Shown in pieces: positions 38,668-48,958 of a DNA stretch of 64,000 nucleotides. Under the pieces are notes generated by a model. That model did not search any database and was not told the origin of the DNA. It worked only from the letters and a program-made list of their open reading frames with translations. How positions within the stretch are numbered: the first letter of the stretch is position 1; every line of letters starts with the position of its first letter. The position numbers and the translations under genes are program-made. Source of the DNA: Phaeovulum molybdatiresistens (GTDB lineage: Bacteria > Pseudomonadota > Alphaproteobacteria > Rhodobacterales > Rhodobacteraceae); the NCBI RefSeq assembly GCF_023544865.1, contig NZ_JAMJFX010000012.1, forward strand, positions 30,149-94,148, given 5' to 3'.

Positions 38668-39129
38668 GTGGGGATCGGTTCCGTGACACGGCGCGGTGCG
38701 ATGGCGATCGCGCTGGGGGCAGGTCTGATGGTGGCCGGCTGCTCGCCCGTCTTCCGCAATCACGGCTATATCCCGACCGATGAGGACCTGGCCCAGATCC
38801 AGGTCGGCACCAGCACGCGCGACGATGTCGCCGCCAGCGTCGGCCGGCCGTCCTCGGCGGGGCTTCTGGAGGGGTCGGGCTGGTATTATGTCGGCAGCCG
38901 CTGGAAGCTGGTGGGCGCGCGTGAGCCGCAGGAAATCGACCGTCAGGTCGTCGCGATCAGCTTTGATGCGGGCGGCCGGGTCGCCAATGTGGAACGCTTC
39001 GGGTTGGAGCAGGGGCAGGTCGTGGCCCTGTCGCGGCGCGTGACGGAAAGCAACATCCGCGGCATCGGCATCGTGCGCCAGTTGCTGGGCAACCTGGGCC
39101 GGATATCGGCCGATCAGCTGGTGAATTGA
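38668..39129 (+). CDS. bamE: Outer-membrane assembly lipoprotein BamE (SmpA/OmlA)
   Basis: 153 residues from the GTG at 38668, chosen because AGAGGGGG sits just upstream; a GTG at 38611 or 38683 is also possible. Lipoprotein signal TRRGAMAIALGAGLMVAGC gives an acylated Cys. Domain: GYIPTDEDLAQIQVGTSTRD, then VAASVGRPSS, the BamE fold. Part of the BAM complex that inserts beta-barrel proteins. Divergent from the DUF177 gene across ~170 bases. Confidence 0.9.
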   Translation: MGIGSVTRRGAMAIALGAGLMVAGCSPVFRNHGYIPTDEDLAQIQVGTSTRDDVAASVGRPSSAGLLEGSGWYYVGSRWKLVGAREPQEIDRQVVAISFDAGGRVANVERFGLEQGQVVALSRRVTESNIRGIGIVRQLLGNLGRISADQLVN

Positions 39130-39174
39130 CGGGCGCGACGTGATGCAGGGCGCGGCGGCGATGCGGGGCAGAGG

Positions 39175-39957
39175 ATGATGCAGCCGCCGGTCGCAGCGCA
39201 AGACATGGCGCAAGCTGTGGCGCTGATCCGCGGGCGCTATCGTGCCCGGCTGGCGCAGTCCGATACCGATGTTCAGGCCGCGCAGGCGCTGCGCTGGCGC
39301 GCCTTTCGGGGCGGTGCGGTGGGCGCGGGCCGCGATGCCGATGGGTTTGACGCGCGCTGCCGCCACCTTCTGGTCGAGGATCTGGCAACCGGCGTTTTGG
39401 CCGGCTGCCTGCGGCTGATGATCCTGCCCGATGGCGCCGCGATCGGGCAAAGCTATTCGGCGCAGTTCTATGATCTGACCGCGCTGTCGGGCGCGCGCGC
39501 GCCGATGGTCGAGATCGGGCGATTCTGCCTGCGCCCCGGGTTGGTGGATCCCGATGTGCTGCGCCTTGCGCTGGCCGCGGTAACGCGCGCGGTGGACGCC
39601 TGCGGCGCGACGCTGCTGTTTGGCTGTTCCTCATTTCACGGCACCGACTGGCAGGCCCATGCCGCGGCCTTCGCGCTGCTGCGCGCGCGCCACCTGGCCC
39701 CGCCCGACCGCGCCCCCCGCATCAAGGCGCCCGAGGTGATCCGATTCGCCGCCCAGCCGATGCCCGCCGAACCGCCGCGCGCCGCCCAGGCCGGGCTGCC
39801 GCCGCTGTTGCGCAGCTATCTGGCGATGGGGGGCTGGGTGTCCGACCATGCGGTGATCGACCGCGACCTGAACACGCTGCATGTCTTTACCGGGGTCGAT
39901 CTGGCCGCGATCCCGCCGGCGCGCGCGCGCCTGTTGCGCAGCATGGCCGCGGATTGA
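39175..39957 (+). CDS. olsB: Ornithine N-alpha-acyltransferase-like GNAT protein (OlsB-like)
   Basis: 260 residues. The segment QAAQALRWRAFRGGAV .. DARCRHLLVEDLATGVLAGCLRLM is the GNAT core of the OlsB/'putative hemolysin' family, followed by EIGRFCLRPGLVDPDVLRLA and a C-terminal LLRSYLAMGGWVSDHAVIDR. OlsB makes 3-hydroxyacyl-ornithine, the first step of ornithine-lipid synthesis, common in Rhodobacterales. No olsA is seen next to it. Two ATG codons in tandem (39175, 39178) leave a one-residue uncertainty. Confidence 0.82.
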   Translation: MMQPPVAAQDMAQAVALIRGRYRARLAQSDTDVQAAQALRWRAFRGGAVGAGRDADGFDARCRHLLVEDLATGVLAGCLRLMILPDGAAIGQSYSAQFYDLTALSGARAPMVEIGRFCLRPGLVDPDVLRLALAAVTRAVDACGATLLFGCSSFHGTDWQAHAAAFALLRARHLAPPDRAPRIKAPEVIRFAAQPMPAEPPRAAQAGLPPLLRSYLAMGGWVSDHAVIDRDLNTLHVFTGVDLAAIPPARARLLRSMAAD

Positions 39958-40014
39958 CCGTGTCCGGCTGCGCGCCCCGTTGACCTTTGGCGCGCGCCCC
40001 GCTAGCCCCTGCGC

Positions 40015-41856
40015 ATGGCACGCGCACCGCTTTTGCAACTTTCCGACATCTCGCTGACCTTCGGCGGCAATCCCGTTTTCGAGGGGCTGGATCTGGTCGT
40101 CCAGCCCGCCGACCGGGTGGCGCTGGTGGGGCGCAACGGGTCGGGCAAATCCACGCTGATGAAGGTCATGGCGGGGCTGGTCGAACCTGACCAGGGCACC
40201 CGTATCGTGCCGCCGGGCGTGCGCGTGGGCTATATGGAACAGGAACCCGACCTGTCGGGCTTTGCCACGCTGGGCGATTTCGCGGCTTCGGCGCTGGACC
40301 CCGCCGAATCCTACCGCGTCGAAATGGTGGCCGAGGGGCTGAAGTTCCGCCCCGATACGCCGGTGGCCACAGCCTCGGGCGGGGAACGGCGGCGCGCGGC
40401 GCTGGCCAAGCTGCTGGCCGAGGCGCCGGAACTGATGTTGCTGGACGAACCCACCAACCATCTGGACATCGAGGCGATCGGCTGGCTTGAGGAACAGCTG
40501 CGCGACACCCGCGCGGCCTTTGTGCTGATCAGCCACGACCGCGCCTTTCTGCGCGCGCTGACGCGTGCCACGCTGTGGATCGACCGGGGCCAGGTCAAGC
40601 GCAACGAAAAGGGCTTTGAGGCCTTTGAGGACTGGCGCGAGCAAGTCTGGACCGAAGAGGATGAGGCGCGCCACAAGCTGGACCGCAAGATCAAGGCCGA
40701 GGCGAAATGGGCGGTTGAGGGGATCTCTGCCCGGCGCAAGCGCAATCAGGGCCGGCTGCGCGCGCTGCAAGCGATGCGCGCCGAACGCGCGGCCCAGATC
40801 CGCCGGCAGGGCACCGCGGCGATGGAACTGGATGCGGGGCCGCAATCGGGCAAGCGCGTGATCGAGGCGCGGGGGCTGGCCAAGGCCTTCGATGGCAAGA
40901 CCATCGTGAAGAATTTCGACCTGCGCGTGCTGCGCGGGGACCGGGTGGCCTTTGTCGGCCCCAATGGCGTGGGCAAGACCACGCTGCTGAAGATGCTGAC
41001 CGGCGAGATTGCGCCCGATGCGGGCACGGTCACGCTGGGCACCAATCTGGACATGGCGGTCTTCGACCAGGCCCGCGCGACGCTGGATCTGTCGATGACG
41101 CTGTGGGACGGGATGGTGAACGATCCCGACATGCGGGTGTCGGGCCGGTCCGATCAGGTCATGGTGCGCGGCACGCCAAAGCATGTCGTGGCCTATCTGA
41201 AGGATTTCCTGTTTGACGAGGCGCAGGCGCGCGCGCCGATCGGGTCGCTGTCGGGGGGCGAACGCGCGCGGCTGTTGCTGGCGCGGATCATGGCGAAACC
41301 GTCGAACCTGCTGGTGCTGGACGAACCCACCAACGACCTGGATGTGGAAACGCTGGATCTGTTGCAGGATATTCTGGGTGAATATGACGGGACGGTGCTG
41401 CTGGTCAGCCACGATCGCGACTTCATCGACCGTGTGGCCACCACCACCATTGCGATGGAAGGCGACGGGCGCGCCACGGTCTATGCCGGCGGCTGGTCGG
41501 ATTATCAGGCACAAAGGGCACTTGGCGCAGGCACAGTGAAAGAGGGGGCGGCGCCCGCGAAAAGGCCCGAGACGGCGAAGGCCGAATCCCCCAAGTCCGA
41601 GGCGCCCAAGCCCGACACCGCGAAGAAATCGGGGCTAAGCTTTACCGAACGCCACCGCCTGGACGCGCTGCCCGGCGTGATCGACCGGCTGGAGGCCGAG
41701 ATCGCCAAGTTGTCCGAGCTGTTGTCGGACCCCGACCTTTTCGCGCGGGAGCCGGTGAAATTCCGCAAGGCGACCGAGGCGCTGGACGAACGCCAGACCG
41801 CGCTGGCCGCCGCTGAGGAAGAATGGCTGGCGCTGGCGGAAAAGGCCGAAGGCTAG
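40015..41856 (+). CDS. uup: ABC-F family ATPase, Uup-like
   Basis: 613 residues with two ABC domains and no membrane segment. Walker A: VGRNGSGKST and VGPNGVGKTT; signatures ASGGERRRAAL and LSGGERARLLL; Walker B MLLDEPTNHLDIE and LVLDEPTNDLDVE. The linker is charged. After residue ~515 an Ala/Lys/Pro-rich hinge leads to a C-terminal coiled coil (LPGVIDRLEAEIAKLSELL), the Uup hallmark. ABC-F proteins act on ribosomes or branched nucleic acids; Uup is linked to DNA transposon excision and ribosome function in E. coli. Confidence 0.9.
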   Translation: MARAPLLQLSDISLTFGGNPVFEGLDLVVQPADRVALVGRNGSGKSTLMKVMAGLVEPDQGTRIVPPGVRVGYMEQEPDLSGFATLGDFAASALDPAESYRVEMVAEGLKFRPDTPVATASGGERRRAALAKLLAEAPELMLLDEPTNHLDIEAIGWLEEQLRDTRAAFVLISHDRAFLRALTRATLWIDRGQVKRNEKGFEAFEDWREQVWTEEDEARHKLDRKIKAEAKWAVEGISARRKRNQGRLRALQAMRAERAAQIRRQGTAAMELDAGPQSGKRVIEARGLAKAFDGKTIVKNFDLRVLRGDRVAFVGPNGVGKTTLLKMLTGEIAPDAGTVTLGTNLDMAVFDQARATLDLSMTLWDGMVNDPDMRVSGRSDQVMVRGTPKHVVAYLKDFLFDEAQARAPIGSLSGGERARLLLARIMAKPSNLLVLDEPTNDLDVETLDLLQDILGEYDGTVLLVSHDRDFIDRVATTTIAMEGDGRATVYAGGWSDYQAQRALGAGTVKEGAAPAKRPETAKAESPKSEAPKPDTAKKSGLSFTERHRLDALPGVIDRLEAEIAKLSELLSDPDLFAREPVKFRKATEALDERQTALAAAEEEWLALAEKAEG

Positions 41857-41890
41857 CACGCGCCGTGACGCCTGTGGCGGGCGGCGGACC

Positions 41891-41942
41891 GGGGGTTTTC
41901 CACCCCCGGACCCCCGGAGGATATTTGCGCAAAGCCGAAGGG
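41891..41942 (+). repeat. Extragenic repeat copy 1
   Basis: GGGGGTTTTCCACCCCC forms a short hairpin, followed by the core CCCCCGGAGGATATTTGCGC and AAAGCCGAAGG (41911-41942). Same plan as the copies after the GNAT gene, proB and ispG: G/C hairpin plus an A/T-containing core, located after a gene's 3' end. Confidence 0.6.
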
Positions 41943-41985
41943 GGATGCGCCACGGCCTGGGGGGCACCTGGGGGGCATATTGCGC

Positions 41986-42014
41986 TTGACACGGCCCGGC
42001 CGATCCCCGATACA
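41986..42014 (+). promoter_or_regulatory. Promoter of rplU-rpmA
   Basis: Perfect -35 TTGACA (41986-41991), 17-base spacer, -10 GATACA (42009-42014). ~140 bases before rplU. The perfect -35 fits the high expression of ribosomal-protein genes. Confidence 0.6.
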
Positions 42015-42156
42015 CCGCGAACCTCGGGGGAAGTCTGTCTTCACCCCGGGTCATCATTTGAAATCTCGTCCCGCAAGGGGCGCGCTGTCCGAGGCGGGGG
42101 AAACCCCAGTAAACCGCAAGGTGCCACAGGGCGCGGCCAACACGAAGGAAAGACCC

Positions 42157-42606
42157 ATGTTCGCGGTCCTCAAGACGGGCGGCAAGCAATACAAGGTTCA
42201 GGCGGGCGATGTGCTGCGCGTGGAACTGCTTGCGGCCAATGCTGGCGACAAAGTCCAGTTCAACGAGATTCTGATGCTCGGCGGTGACACGCTGACCGTC
42301 GGCGCGCCCTTCGTGGCAGGTGCGGCGGTTCAGGCCGAAGTCATCGACACGATCAAGGCCGACAAGGTCATCACCTACCACAAGCGCCGCCGGAAGCATT
42401 CCTCGCAGCGTACCCGTGGCCATCGCCAGCAACTGACCCTGCTGCGCGTGACCGAGGTTCTGGCCTCGGGCGCCGATACGTCGGGCGTGAAGGAAGCCAT
42501 CGGCACCGCCTCGGCCCGCCGCAGCGCCCATGACGCCGCCGCCCCCGCCGAAGCCCCCGCGAAACCGAAGCGCGCTTCGAAAAAAGCCGCTGAAGCTCAG
42601 GAGTAA
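42157..42606 (+). CDS. rplU: 50S ribosomal protein L21
   Basis: 149 residues: the conserved ~103-residue L21 (MFAVLKTGGKQYKVQAGDVL .. KRRRKHSSQRTRGHRQQLT) plus an Ala/Lys-rich C-terminal extension from ~105 (PAEAPAKPKRASKKAAEAQ) of a kind common in alphaproteobacteria. The ATG at 42157 follows GAAGGAAAG; the open frame continues upstream but is not coding. Co-transcribed with rpmA 6 bases downstream. Confidence 0.96.
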   Translation: MFAVLKTGGKQYKVQAGDVLRVELLAANAGDKVQFNEILMLGGDTLTVGAPFVAGAAVQAEVIDTIKADKVITYHKRRRKHSSQRTRGHRQQLTLLRVTEVLASGADTSGVKEAIGTASARRSAHDAAAPAEAPAKPKRASKKAAEAQE

Positions 42607-42612
42607 TCCCCC

Positions 42613-42882
42613 ATGGCACACAAGAAAGCAGGCGGTTCGTCCCGCAACGGCCGCGACTCGGCCGGTCGTCGCCTTGGCGTGAAACTCTTCGGTGGCCAGG
42701 CTGCCGTGGCAGGCAACATCATCGTGCGTCAGCGCGGCACCACCTGGTGGCCGGGCGAAGGCGTGATGATGGGCCGCGATCACACCATCTTTGCGGTGAC
42801 CGAAGGCCGCGTCGCGTTCAAGAAGGGCCTCAAGGGGCGCACCTTCATTTCGGTCCTTCCGGTTGCGGAGGCGGCCGAGTAA
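42613..42882 (+). CDS. rpmA: 50S ribosomal protein L27
   Basis: 89 residues. [20 protein letters not shown] is the N-terminal tail that reaches the peptidyl-transferase centre, followed by [18 protein letters not shown] and [14 protein letters not shown]. No N-terminal cleavage extension of the Firmicutes type. A terminator follows 26 bases after the stop. Confidence 0.97.
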   Translation: MAHKKAGGSSRNGRDSAGRRLGVKLFGGQAAVAGNIIVRQRGTTWWPGEGVMMGRDHTIFAVTEGRVAFKKGLKGRTFISVLPVAEAAE

Positions 42883-42908
42883 GCCGAACCGGAACCCGGA
42901 CGACATTG

Positions 42909-42943
42909 GGGGATCGGCTGAAAGGCCGGTCCCCTTTCTTTTT
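42909..42943 (+). terminator. Rho-independent terminator of rplU-rpmA
   Basis: Ten-base-pair stem GGGGATCGGC (42909-42918) / GCCGGTCCCC (42925-42934) with one G-U pair, loop TGAAAG, then TTTCTTTTT. Confidence 0.88.
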
Positions 42944-43057
42944 GGGCCAACCGGCCACGATCACGGAATTTTTTCCTGTTCAGGTGCAAACTGTCATCTG
43001 CGCGACCTATTATCAGACTAAGCCCTAGTGGCTTTCATGCGTTCAAGGAGGGAAGGC

Positions 43058-43597
43058 ATGTTCCAGGAACCGATCACCACGCAGCCCGTCATCGAGGCCG
43101 AGCGTTTCATCCTGCGCCCGCTGCGCAAATCCGACGCCGGCCTGATCGCGATGTATACTGCTGACAAACGCGTGGCCGAAGGCACCCGGGCGATTCCGCA
43201 TCCGCTGCCCCCCGGCGCGACAGAAGGCTATATCGCGCGCGCCATGTCCGACACCCGGGCCGAGGATGTCTGGGCGTTGGACGGCTCATCCCAGGGTCTG
43301 GCCGAGGTTCTGGGGGTGGTGTCCCTGACGCGGATCGAGGCCGATCAGTCCGAGGTCGGGTTCTGGGTCGGTCCGGGCTTCTGGAGCACGGGCTTCGCCT
43401 CGGAGGCGGTGGCAGCACTGGTTGCCGCCAATCCGCATCGCGCACGCACGCTTTTTGCCGAGGTTTTCCAGGACAATCCCGGATCGGCGCGGGTGCTGAC
43501 CAATTGCGGCTTTGAATATCTTGGCGATGCGGAAAGCTGGTCGGTGGCGCGCGGCGCCCGCGTCCCGACCTGGACCTATCTGCGCAAGATGGGCTGA
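43058..43597 (+). CDS. GNAT N-acetyltransferase (RimJ/RimL-like)
   Basis: 179 residues from ATG 43058, directly after AAGGAGGGAAGG; an upstream GTG (43028) is not favoured. Typical RimJ-type blocks: ERFILRPLRKSDAGLIAMYTA, EVGFWVGPGFWSTGFASEAV and NPGSARVLTNCGFEYLG (acetyl-CoA pocket and the NxxS.rvl..cGF motif). Probably acetylates an N-terminus or small amine; the substrate is unknown. Lies between rpmA and obgE as in related genomes, but here separated from obgE by an insertion. Confidence 0.88.
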   Translation: MFQEPITTQPVIEAERFILRPLRKSDAGLIAMYTADKRVAEGTRAIPHPLPPGATEGYIARAMSDTRAEDVWALDGSSQGLAEVLGVVSLTRIEADQSEVGFWVGPGFWSTGFASEAVAALVAANPHRARTLFAEVFQDNPGSARVLTNCGFEYLGDAESWSVARGARVPTWTYLRKMG

Positions 43598-43602
43598 ACA
43601 TG

Positions 43603-43660
43603 CCGGGAGGGCGCTGCCCTCCCGGACCCTCCCGAGGTATTTGCGGCAAGATGAAACTGG
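43603..43660 (+). repeat. Extragenic repeat copy 2
   Basis: Perfect 10-bp hairpin CCGGGAGGGC (43603-43612) / GCCCTCCCGG (43616-43625) with loop GCT, then the core ACCCTCCCGAGGTATTTGCG and GCAAGATGAA. Directly follows the GNAT stop. Same loop and layout as the copy after proB. Confidence 0.7.
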
Positions 43661-43710
43661 CCCCTTCTTCTTGGCCGAAATACTCCGGGGGTGTGGGGGC
43701 AGCCAGCCCC
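43661..43710 (-). repeat. Extragenic repeat copy 3 (opposite orientation)
   Basis: Read on the minus strand: GGGGCTGGCTGCCCCCACAC, then CCCCCGGAGTATTTCGGCCA and AGAAGAAGGGG. It faces copy 2 tail-to-tail and abuts the inverted repeat of the inserted element, so the element seems to have entered an extragenic repeat. Confidence 0.65.
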
Positions 43711-44003
43711 TAAGATAAATGTTGATCATGCCGACCGGGCTGGGCGAGTAGCCTTGTGGCTGGCGTAGGATTCCTGTTCCGTTCGGCTATGCAGCGCGCC
43801 CTGTGCAGAGTATTCTTGAAAGAATTCGCAGGCGCGGGCAAGTTCAGCCAACTGGGTGAGCACCGTAAGGTGGCCTTGTTTTTAAGGCGTTTCGTCCGGT
43901 TGGCCTCTATCAATCGGGGAGGATCTCCCGGGCATCCCAGGTCCGGATGCCGCAAGGAATTGAGCCAGATTTCGACTTCCCGTCCTGGTTGATCTACCAG
44001 ACA

Positions 44004-44043
44004 GCGATTCAACTCCCGAAGAATTCTTCGCGGGTTGAATCGC
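44004..44043. repeat. 40-bp imperfect palindrome inside the low-GC element
   Basis: Arms of 20 bases centred on GAATTC (44021-44026); outer arm GCGATTCAAC faces GTTGAATCGC exactly, with only two mismatched pairs in total. Could be a transposase or regulator binding site, or an RNA hairpin. No adjacent T tract. Confidence 0.7.
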
Positions 44044-44136
44044 GAGGGGCAACTCGCCTGCCGCGCAAGGCATTGAAATTAGTTTTATTATTTCTTGCGA
44101 GGTTTGGCCGGCGGAGCGAAATCAACATTTATCTTA

Positions 44137-45026
44137 GAGTCGGATTCGGAATTATCTTTGAGATGTCATGCCCTTGCGATGAGCCTCGTGACGCGCCTGA
44201 TGTGGGCGATGAGGAGCCATGCCTCTGCACCGTCCGAGCCACGCTAGGGTGCGTTCGACCACCCAGCGACGCGGGATGACTTCGAAGCCCTGCGCGGTGT
44301 TGGAGCGTTTGACGATCTGCAACGTCCAGCGCCCGATCTTCTCCAGAGCACCCTTCAGCTTGGGTCCGGCATAGCCGCCATCGGCGAATACATGACGCAG
44401 CAGAGGATAGTGGGCCGCTATGGACTTCAGCAGGTCCGGCGCGCCGTCGCGATCCTGAACATCGGCACCATGCACGGCAAGGCCAACCAGGAAGCCGACG
44501 GTGTCGGTGACGATATGACGTTTGCGCCCTTTGATCCGTTTGCCAGCGTCATAGCCTCGGACCCCGCCGCTTTCAGTGGTTTTCACGCTCTGGCTGTCGA
44601 TCACGCCCGCAGTCGGGTCGGCCGCACGCCCTTCGGCCTGGCGCGCCGCCGCGACGAGCTGGCGGGTCAATTCCTCCAGCAGACCGTTGTCACGCCAGTC
44701 GTAGAAATAGCGCCGAACCGTCGAGACCGGTGGAAAGTCATTGGGCAACATCCGCCACTGGCACCCGCTCGTCGCGATGTAGAGGATCGCGTCGAAGACG
44801 TCACGCAAATCGGTCGTGCGCGGTCGGCAAACCTTCTTGGGCGCAGGCATCAGCGGCTCGATCAGCGCCCACTCCGCATCGCTCACATCGCTTGCGTATC
44901 TGCCACCGCTGCGCTCATATCGGGGGCGGGTGAATTCGGTCCAGGCCATCGTGATCTCCGTTCAGCTTTACAACCGAACAGAATCACAACCTGCTGAATT
45001 CACTCCACCAGTTTCGGATCAGCCTC
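44137..45026 (-). mobile_element. IS5-family insertion sequence (IS427-like), 890 bp
   Basis: Terminal inverted repeats start GAG on both sides: GAGTCGGATTCGGAATT (left, 44137) and, read inward from the right end, GAGGCTGATCCGAAACT, matching at about 12 of 17 positions. Flanked by TTA on both sides (44134-44136 and 45027-45029), the 3-bp TNA-type target duplication usual for the IS427 group. One transposase gene on the minus strand, damaged near its end (next entry). Confidence 0.85.
44152..44949 (-). pseudogene. IS5-family DDE transposase with damaged C-terminus
   Basis: 265 codons open. DDE core present: GVIDSQSVKTTESGG (first Asp), HVFADGGYAGPKLKG (second Asp), RRWVVERTLAWLGRCR (Glu). Right after GRCR the frame shifts to an unrelated tail (GMAPHRPHQARHE). 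The normal C-terminus, EAWLLIAHIRRVTRLIARA, is still encoded in another frame and stops at 44166-44168. The ~13 residues usually between GRCR and EAWLL are missing, so a deletion of roughly 40 bases, not a multiple of three, occurred near 44222-44229. The catalytic residues remain, but the C-terminal helix is lost; probably inactive. Confidence 0.75.
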
Positions 45027-45038
45027 TTAGGGGCTGGG

Positions 45039-45053
45039 GGGGGCAGCGCCCCC
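45039..45053. repeat. Extragenic repeat hairpin right of the IS
   Basis: GGGGGC-AGC-GCCCCC, the same 15-base hairpin as at 52872-52886. It lies just beyond the right inverted repeat of the inserted element, matching the GGGGGC-type sequence on the left side (copy 3), which supports insertion into a pre-existing repeat. Confidence 0.6.
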
Positions 45054-45095
45054 ACCGCGCCGGTTGCGATGTTGCAGGCCGGATGCAGGGGGCGC

Positions 45096-47288
<2,193 letters not shown>

Positions 47289-47307
47289 GCGGGGATGATA
47301 CCTGAGC

Positions 47308-47357
47308 GAGGGGGCGCTGCCCCCTCACCCCCGGAGTATTTTGGCCAAGAAGACGGG
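47308..47357 (+). repeat. Extragenic repeat copy 4
   Basis: Hairpin GAGGGGGC-GCT-GCCCCCTC (47308-47326) followed by the core ACCCCCGGAGTATTTTGGCC and AAGAAGACGGG (47327-47357). Lies between the ends of convergent proB and the M20 peptidase gene. Confidence 0.7.
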
Positions 47358-47397
47358 GCGACGGTTTTCGGGGGCGGGTGTCAGGCCGCCCCCTGGA

Positions 47398-48771
47398 TCA
47401 CCCGGCGATGCGGTCGAGGATGCGGACCCAGCTGCGGATACCCTTGTGGAAGCAGTCGAGGTCGTATTTTTCGTTGGGCGAGTGGATCTGATCGTCGTCG
47501 CGGCCAAAGCCGATCAGCATCGCATCCATGTTCAGGTAGGTCTTGAAATAGCCCGCGATCGGGATCGAGCCGCCGCAGCCCACGAAGGCGGCGGGGCGGC
47601 CCCATTCCTCGGTCAGGGCGGCGCGGGCGGCGTCAAAGGCGGGGTTGGTGATTTCCATCACGCTGGCGGGGCTGCCTTCGGGGTCATGCCAGATCAGGTC
47701 GCAATCGGCGGGTAGCTGGGCGGTGATCCAGTCGCGGAAGGCCTGCAGGATCTTGTCGGGGTCCTGGCGCGACACCAGGCGGAAGCTGATCTTGGCATGG
47801 GCCTCGGCGGGCAGCACGGTCTTGAACCCGGCCCCCGTGTAGCCGCCCCAGAGCCCGTTGATTTCCGCCGTGGGGCGCGACCAGATCATTTCCAGCGGGG
47901 TGCGGTCGGCTTCGCCCGCGGGCACCGACAGGCCGACATCGCCCAGGAATGTCGCATGGTCGAAGCCCAGGCCCTGCCATTGCGCGCGCACCGATTCAGG
48001 CAGGTCGTCGACGTCGTCGTAAAAACCCGGCACCTGCACACGGCCCTGGGCGTCATGCAGCCCGCCCAGGATGCGCGTCAGCACCCGCAGAGGGTTGATC
48101 GCGGCACCGCCGAACATGCCCGAATGCAGATCCTTGTTCGCCGCGCGCAGGGTGAATTCCACCTTGGCCAGGCCACGCAGCATGGTGACGATGGCAGGGG
48201 TCTGGTCCTGGAACAGGCCGGTGTCGCAGATCAGCGCCAGATCGGCCGACAATTCGGCGGCATTGTCGCGCAGGAACGGGATCAGCGAGGGCGAGCCCGA
48301 TTCCTCTTCGCCTTCCAGAAAGATCGTCAGGTTGCCGGGCAGGGTGCCATGCACATCCTTCCAGGCGCGGCAGGCCTCAAGGAACGACATCAGCTGGCCC
48401 TTGTCATCGGATGCGCCGCGGGCGCGGATCACCCGGCCCTTGGGCGTGTCCTGCAGCTGCGGATCAAAGGGGTCGCGGTCCCACAGGTCCAGCGGATCGA
48501 CGGGCTGCACATCGTAATGGCCGTAAAACAGGATGTGCGGGCCGGGGCCTTCGTGGCGCGCGACCACCATCGGGTGGCCCGGCGTGGGGCGGCTGGTCGC
48601 GTCGAAGCCAAGCGCCCTGAGGTCATCAACCAGCCAGTCGGCGGCGCGGGCGCAGTCGGCGCGATAGGCGGGGTCGGTGGAAATCGACGGGATGCGCAGC
48701 AACGCCATCAGGCGGTCCACGGCCTCGGGCAGGGTGGCGTCCACGCGGGTCAGAACGGCATCAAGGGTCAT
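47398..48771 (-). CDS. M20-family metallopeptidase (dipeptidase-like)
   Basis: 457 residues, cytoplasmic. Two-zinc aminopeptidase fold: HILFYGHYDVQPVDP (first His/Asp), RGASDDKGQL (bridging Asp), LEGEEESGSPSL (catalytic and metal Glu), ICDTGLFQ, and late His in DDDQIHSPNEKYDL. A dimerisation domain lies at ~190-340. Such enzymes hydrolyse dipeptides or N-acyl amino acids; the specificity is not readable. Divergent from hemA across 261 bases. Confidence 0.92.
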   Translation of the reverse strand: MTLDAVLTRVDATLPEAVDRLMALLRIPSISTDPAYRADCARAADWLVDDLRALGFDATSRPTPGHPMVVARHEGPGPHILFYGHYDVQPVDPLDLWDRDPFDPQLQDTPKGRVIRARGASDDKGQLMSFLEACRAWKDVHGTLPGNLTIFLEGEEESGSPSLIPFLRDNAAELSADLALICDTGLFQDQTPAIVTMLRGLAKVEFTLRAANKDLHSGMFGGAAINPLRVLTRILGGLHDAQGRVQVPGFYDDVDDLPESVRAQWQGLGFDHATFLGDVGLSVPAGEADRTPLEMIWSRPTAEINGLWGGYTGAGFKTVLPAEAHAKISFRLVSRQDPDKILQAFRDWITAQLPADCDLIWHDPEGSPASVMEITNPAFDAARAALTEEWGRPAAFVGCGGSIPIAGYFKTYLNMDAMLIGFGRDDDQIHSPNEKYDLDCFHKGIRSWVRILDRIAG

Positions 48772-48958
48772 CGCACTCTCCTATCCAGTGGCGCGACCCT
48801 AGCAGGCGCGCGCGCGCTGTCCAGCATCCCCGGCACCGGGGGCGCGGGACGGCAGGTGACCACGGGACTTGCAATGCGGCGCTAAAAACAGATATGAAAA
48901 TGAGAATGTTTGCCATTTTGCCGCCCCGCGACATTTTTGGCACTCCACATGTCGGACT

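Larger units (their letters stand above)
41857..42156 (+). other. 300-base spacer between uup and rplU: extragenic repeat, promoter and leader
   Basis: Contains no credible gene. Its first part holds a hairpin-prone GGGGGTTTTCCACCCCC and the extragenic repeat core at 41911-41942; 41955-41977 is G-rich (CTGGGGGGCACCTGGGGGGC, direct repeat CTGGGGGGCA). Then a strong promoter (separate entry) and a ~140-base untranslated leader of rplU. The long leader might host ribosomal-protein feedback, but no known L21 leader structure is recognisable to me. Confidence 0.6.
43703..45037. mobile_element. Low-GC element with 24-bp inverted repeats, interrupted by an IS5-family copy
   Basis: Left repeat 43703-43726 (CCAGCCCCTAAG then ATAAATGTTGAT) and right repeat in inverted form at 44121-44136 continued at 45030-45037; the right copy is split by the IS. 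Without the IS the element would be about 445 bases. It is visibly richer in A/T (TTAGTTTTATTATTTC near 44089-44095) than its surroundings. ORFs inside are short (78 and 100 codons) without recognisable products. This fits a MITE-like non-autonomous element or a remnant. Part of the repeat (CCAGCCCC/GGGGCTGG) may belong to the flanking extragenic repeat, in which case the true ends are the 16-bp inner part. Confidence 0.55.

Noticed and set aside
41857..42156. N-terminal extension of L21 back to 41980
   Set aside because: The extension covers the promoter and leader; the family starts at MFAVLKTGGKQY with its own Shine-Dalgarno.
43710..44012. 100-codon minus-strand and 78-codon plus-strand frames in the low-GC element
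   Set aside because: Short, overlapping each other, no Shine-Dalgarno, no recognisable product; may be remnants but not supported as genes.
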